Below are positions 20,877-21,420 of a DNA stretch of 21,420 nt, in pieces. The stretch is from IMG/VR virus record IMGVR_UViG_3300046002_005298, positions 1 to 21,420 of that record, one strand, 5' to 3'. The DNA is from a virus. The translations under genes and the position numbers were made by a program. Each line of letters starts with the position of its first letter. Positions within the stretch are counted from its first letter, which is position 1. The notes beneath the pieces are model-generated. The model saw nothing but the letters and a program-made list of their open reading frames with translations, searched no databases and was not told the DNA's origin.

Positions 20877-21175
20877 GCCGCGCGCCGGTCTTCCGTGAAA
20901 ACCGGAAGGTTGCGCCAGTAAGCCTCCTTAATCTGGCGAGCCACCTCTACGCCGATTGGCTTGAGGGCCTCATCGTTCCCGTCGAAATCGCAACTGTGGC
21001 TGTGAACCCAGACGCCAGCCTCGCCGCCCTTGCCGCACCCAACCTCGACGCAGACGCCAAGCACCTCGAAGCCGCCGCAAGCGCAGCCGTCGCTGAAGTT
21101 CAAACCCTGATACCCGACCTTCTCAAGTAGGTCCAAGACGGGCTGAACGCGGTGCTTTTCGAGCCAGTTTTCCAT
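20873..21175 (-). CDS. Cys-rich hypothetical protein on the minus strand, 100 residues
   Basis: Starts MENWLEKHRVQPVLDLLEKV and ends IKEAYWRNLPVFTEDRRAA. The third-position G/C content is higher in this frame than in the plus-strand frame across the same DNA, and the residue mix is natural, so I prefer this strand. The middle carries five Cys (31, 33, 42, 47, 62) and a HSHS stretch (58-61), which could bind zinc or form disulfides. No known family is recognised. The gene sits between holin and endolysin, facing the opposite way, with its start 34 nt from the endolysin start; a divergent promoter could lie only in that short gap or inside the endolysin gene. A lysogenic-conversion or host-defence role is possible but unproven. 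A TTG two codons upstream (21181) is an alternative start. Confidence 0.65.
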   Translation of the reverse strand: MENWLEKHRVQPVLDLLEKVGYQGLNFSDGCACGGFEVLGVCVEVGCGKGGEAGVWVHSHSCDFDGNDEALKPIGVEVARQIKEAYWRNLPVFTEDRRAA

Positions 21176-21209
21176 CCCCAAAACCTAGCAGATTCAGCGG
21201 AGAAAACCA

Positions 21210-21420
21210 ATGGCCTATGCCTTCGGTCCAGCCTCGCGCGGGCGCCTTGAGCGGGTGCATCCCGATCTTCAAAAGGTCGCGCATCTGGCCCTGTCCTACA
21301 GTCCCCACGACTTCACCATCACCGAGGGCATCCGCACCCTTGCCCGGCAAAAGCAGCTCAAGGCCGCTGGCGCATCGCAGACCCTGAACAGCCGCCACAT
21401 CACCGGCCACGCGCTCGACT
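21210..21420 (+). CDS. Endolysin, M15 peptidase (partial at right edge)
   Basis: The first 70 residues of a phage lysis enzyme of the peptidase M15 type (L-alanyl-D-glutamate or D-Ala/D-Ala-type endopeptidase). The segments VHPDLQKVAHLAL, HDFTITEGIRTLARQKQLKA and SRHITGHALD are the classical order: the SxHxxGxAxD motif with zinc ligands His63 and Asp70 is complete, and Arg42 matches the conserved substrate-side Arg. The second His ligand (HxH) would lie beyond the window. GGAG (21199-21202) stands 7 nt before the ATG. It lacks a signal peptide, so it would depend on a holin, which fits the two-helix gene upstream. Codon use matches the late genes. Confidence 0.93.
   Translation, partial: MAYAFGPASRGRLERVHPDLQKVAHLALSYSPHDFTITEGIRTLARQKQLKAAGASQTLNSRHITGHALD

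Noticed and set aside
20762-21130. Plus-strand frame overlapping the holin end and the minus-strand Cys-rich gene
   Set aside because: It starts inside the holin gene, has no ribosome binding site and shows weaker third-position G/C bias than the minus-strand frame; not fully excluded.
1-21420. Integrase, repressor, CRISPR array or insertion sequence
   Set aside because: No regularly spaced repeats, no transposase or tyrosine/serine recombinase motifs and no terminal inverted repeats of an insertion sequence were seen on either strand.

Overview
The window is a high-GC (roughly 63-65 % by eye) stretch of a tailed-phage or prophage genome. I identify it as a podovirus-type (short-tailed) phage infecting an alphaproteobacterium. 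The codon use (third-position G/C, very few A-ending codons), the style of the capsid and tail proteins and the Ala-rich tailspike stalk would suit the Caulobacterales, but that assignment is inference. No integrase, repressor or bacterial housekeeping gene is visible, so the sequence does not tell whether the phage is temperate or lytic.

Layout. (1) 1-1005: the end of a DNA-replication module, made of the C-terminal part of a replication-initiator-like protein and a second protein that overlaps it by about 100 nt. (2) 1023-2355: a compact run of six small reading frames chained by start/stop overlaps (ATGA or TGATG), ending in a phage-encoded NusG/RfaH-like elongation factor; a probable hairpin terminator lies across its stop codon. 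(3) 2532-3592: a GIY-YIG (T5orf172-like) protein, then about 250 nt without a convincing gene that contains nested inverted repeats, then a possible 30-codon micro-ORF. (4) 3593-9160: DNA packaging and head module: a small unknown protein, a small-terminase-like protein, large terminase, P22-type portal, scaffold, and an N4-gp56-type major capsid protein followed by a textbook terminator with a UUCG loop. (5) 9185-17702: tail-neck and ejection module in P22-like order: gp4-like adaptor, gp10-like stabilisation protein, a fibre with a coiled coil in the place of the P22 needle gene, a small beta-rich protein, a DUF2824/gp14-like protein and three ejection-type proteins, the second with a C-terminal M15 peptidase domain. 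(6) 17662-20238: a small membrane protein on the minus strand, then a 790-residue tailspike carrying an SGNH/SASA-type esterase domain. (7) 20353-21420: lysis module: a membrane/coiled-coil protein, a two-helix holin candidate, a convergent minus-strand Cys-rich protein, and the start of an M15 peptidase endolysin cut by the window edge.

How it works together (inference from family knowledge): the NusG-like factor is well placed to let RNA polymerase read through terminators in the long late transcription unit that starts downstream of it. The terminase fills the scaffold-built head through the portal. The gp4/gp10/fibre/tailspike set closes and arms the short tail. The tailspike removes acyl groups from a surface polysaccharide, the M15-bearing ejection protein may open the peptidoglycan at entry, and the holin plus M15 endolysin open it at exit. 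The least explained parts are the structured gene-poor region at 3177-3424, the hairpins in front of the scaffold and capsid genes, and the two minus-strand genes inserted in the otherwise plus-strand late region.
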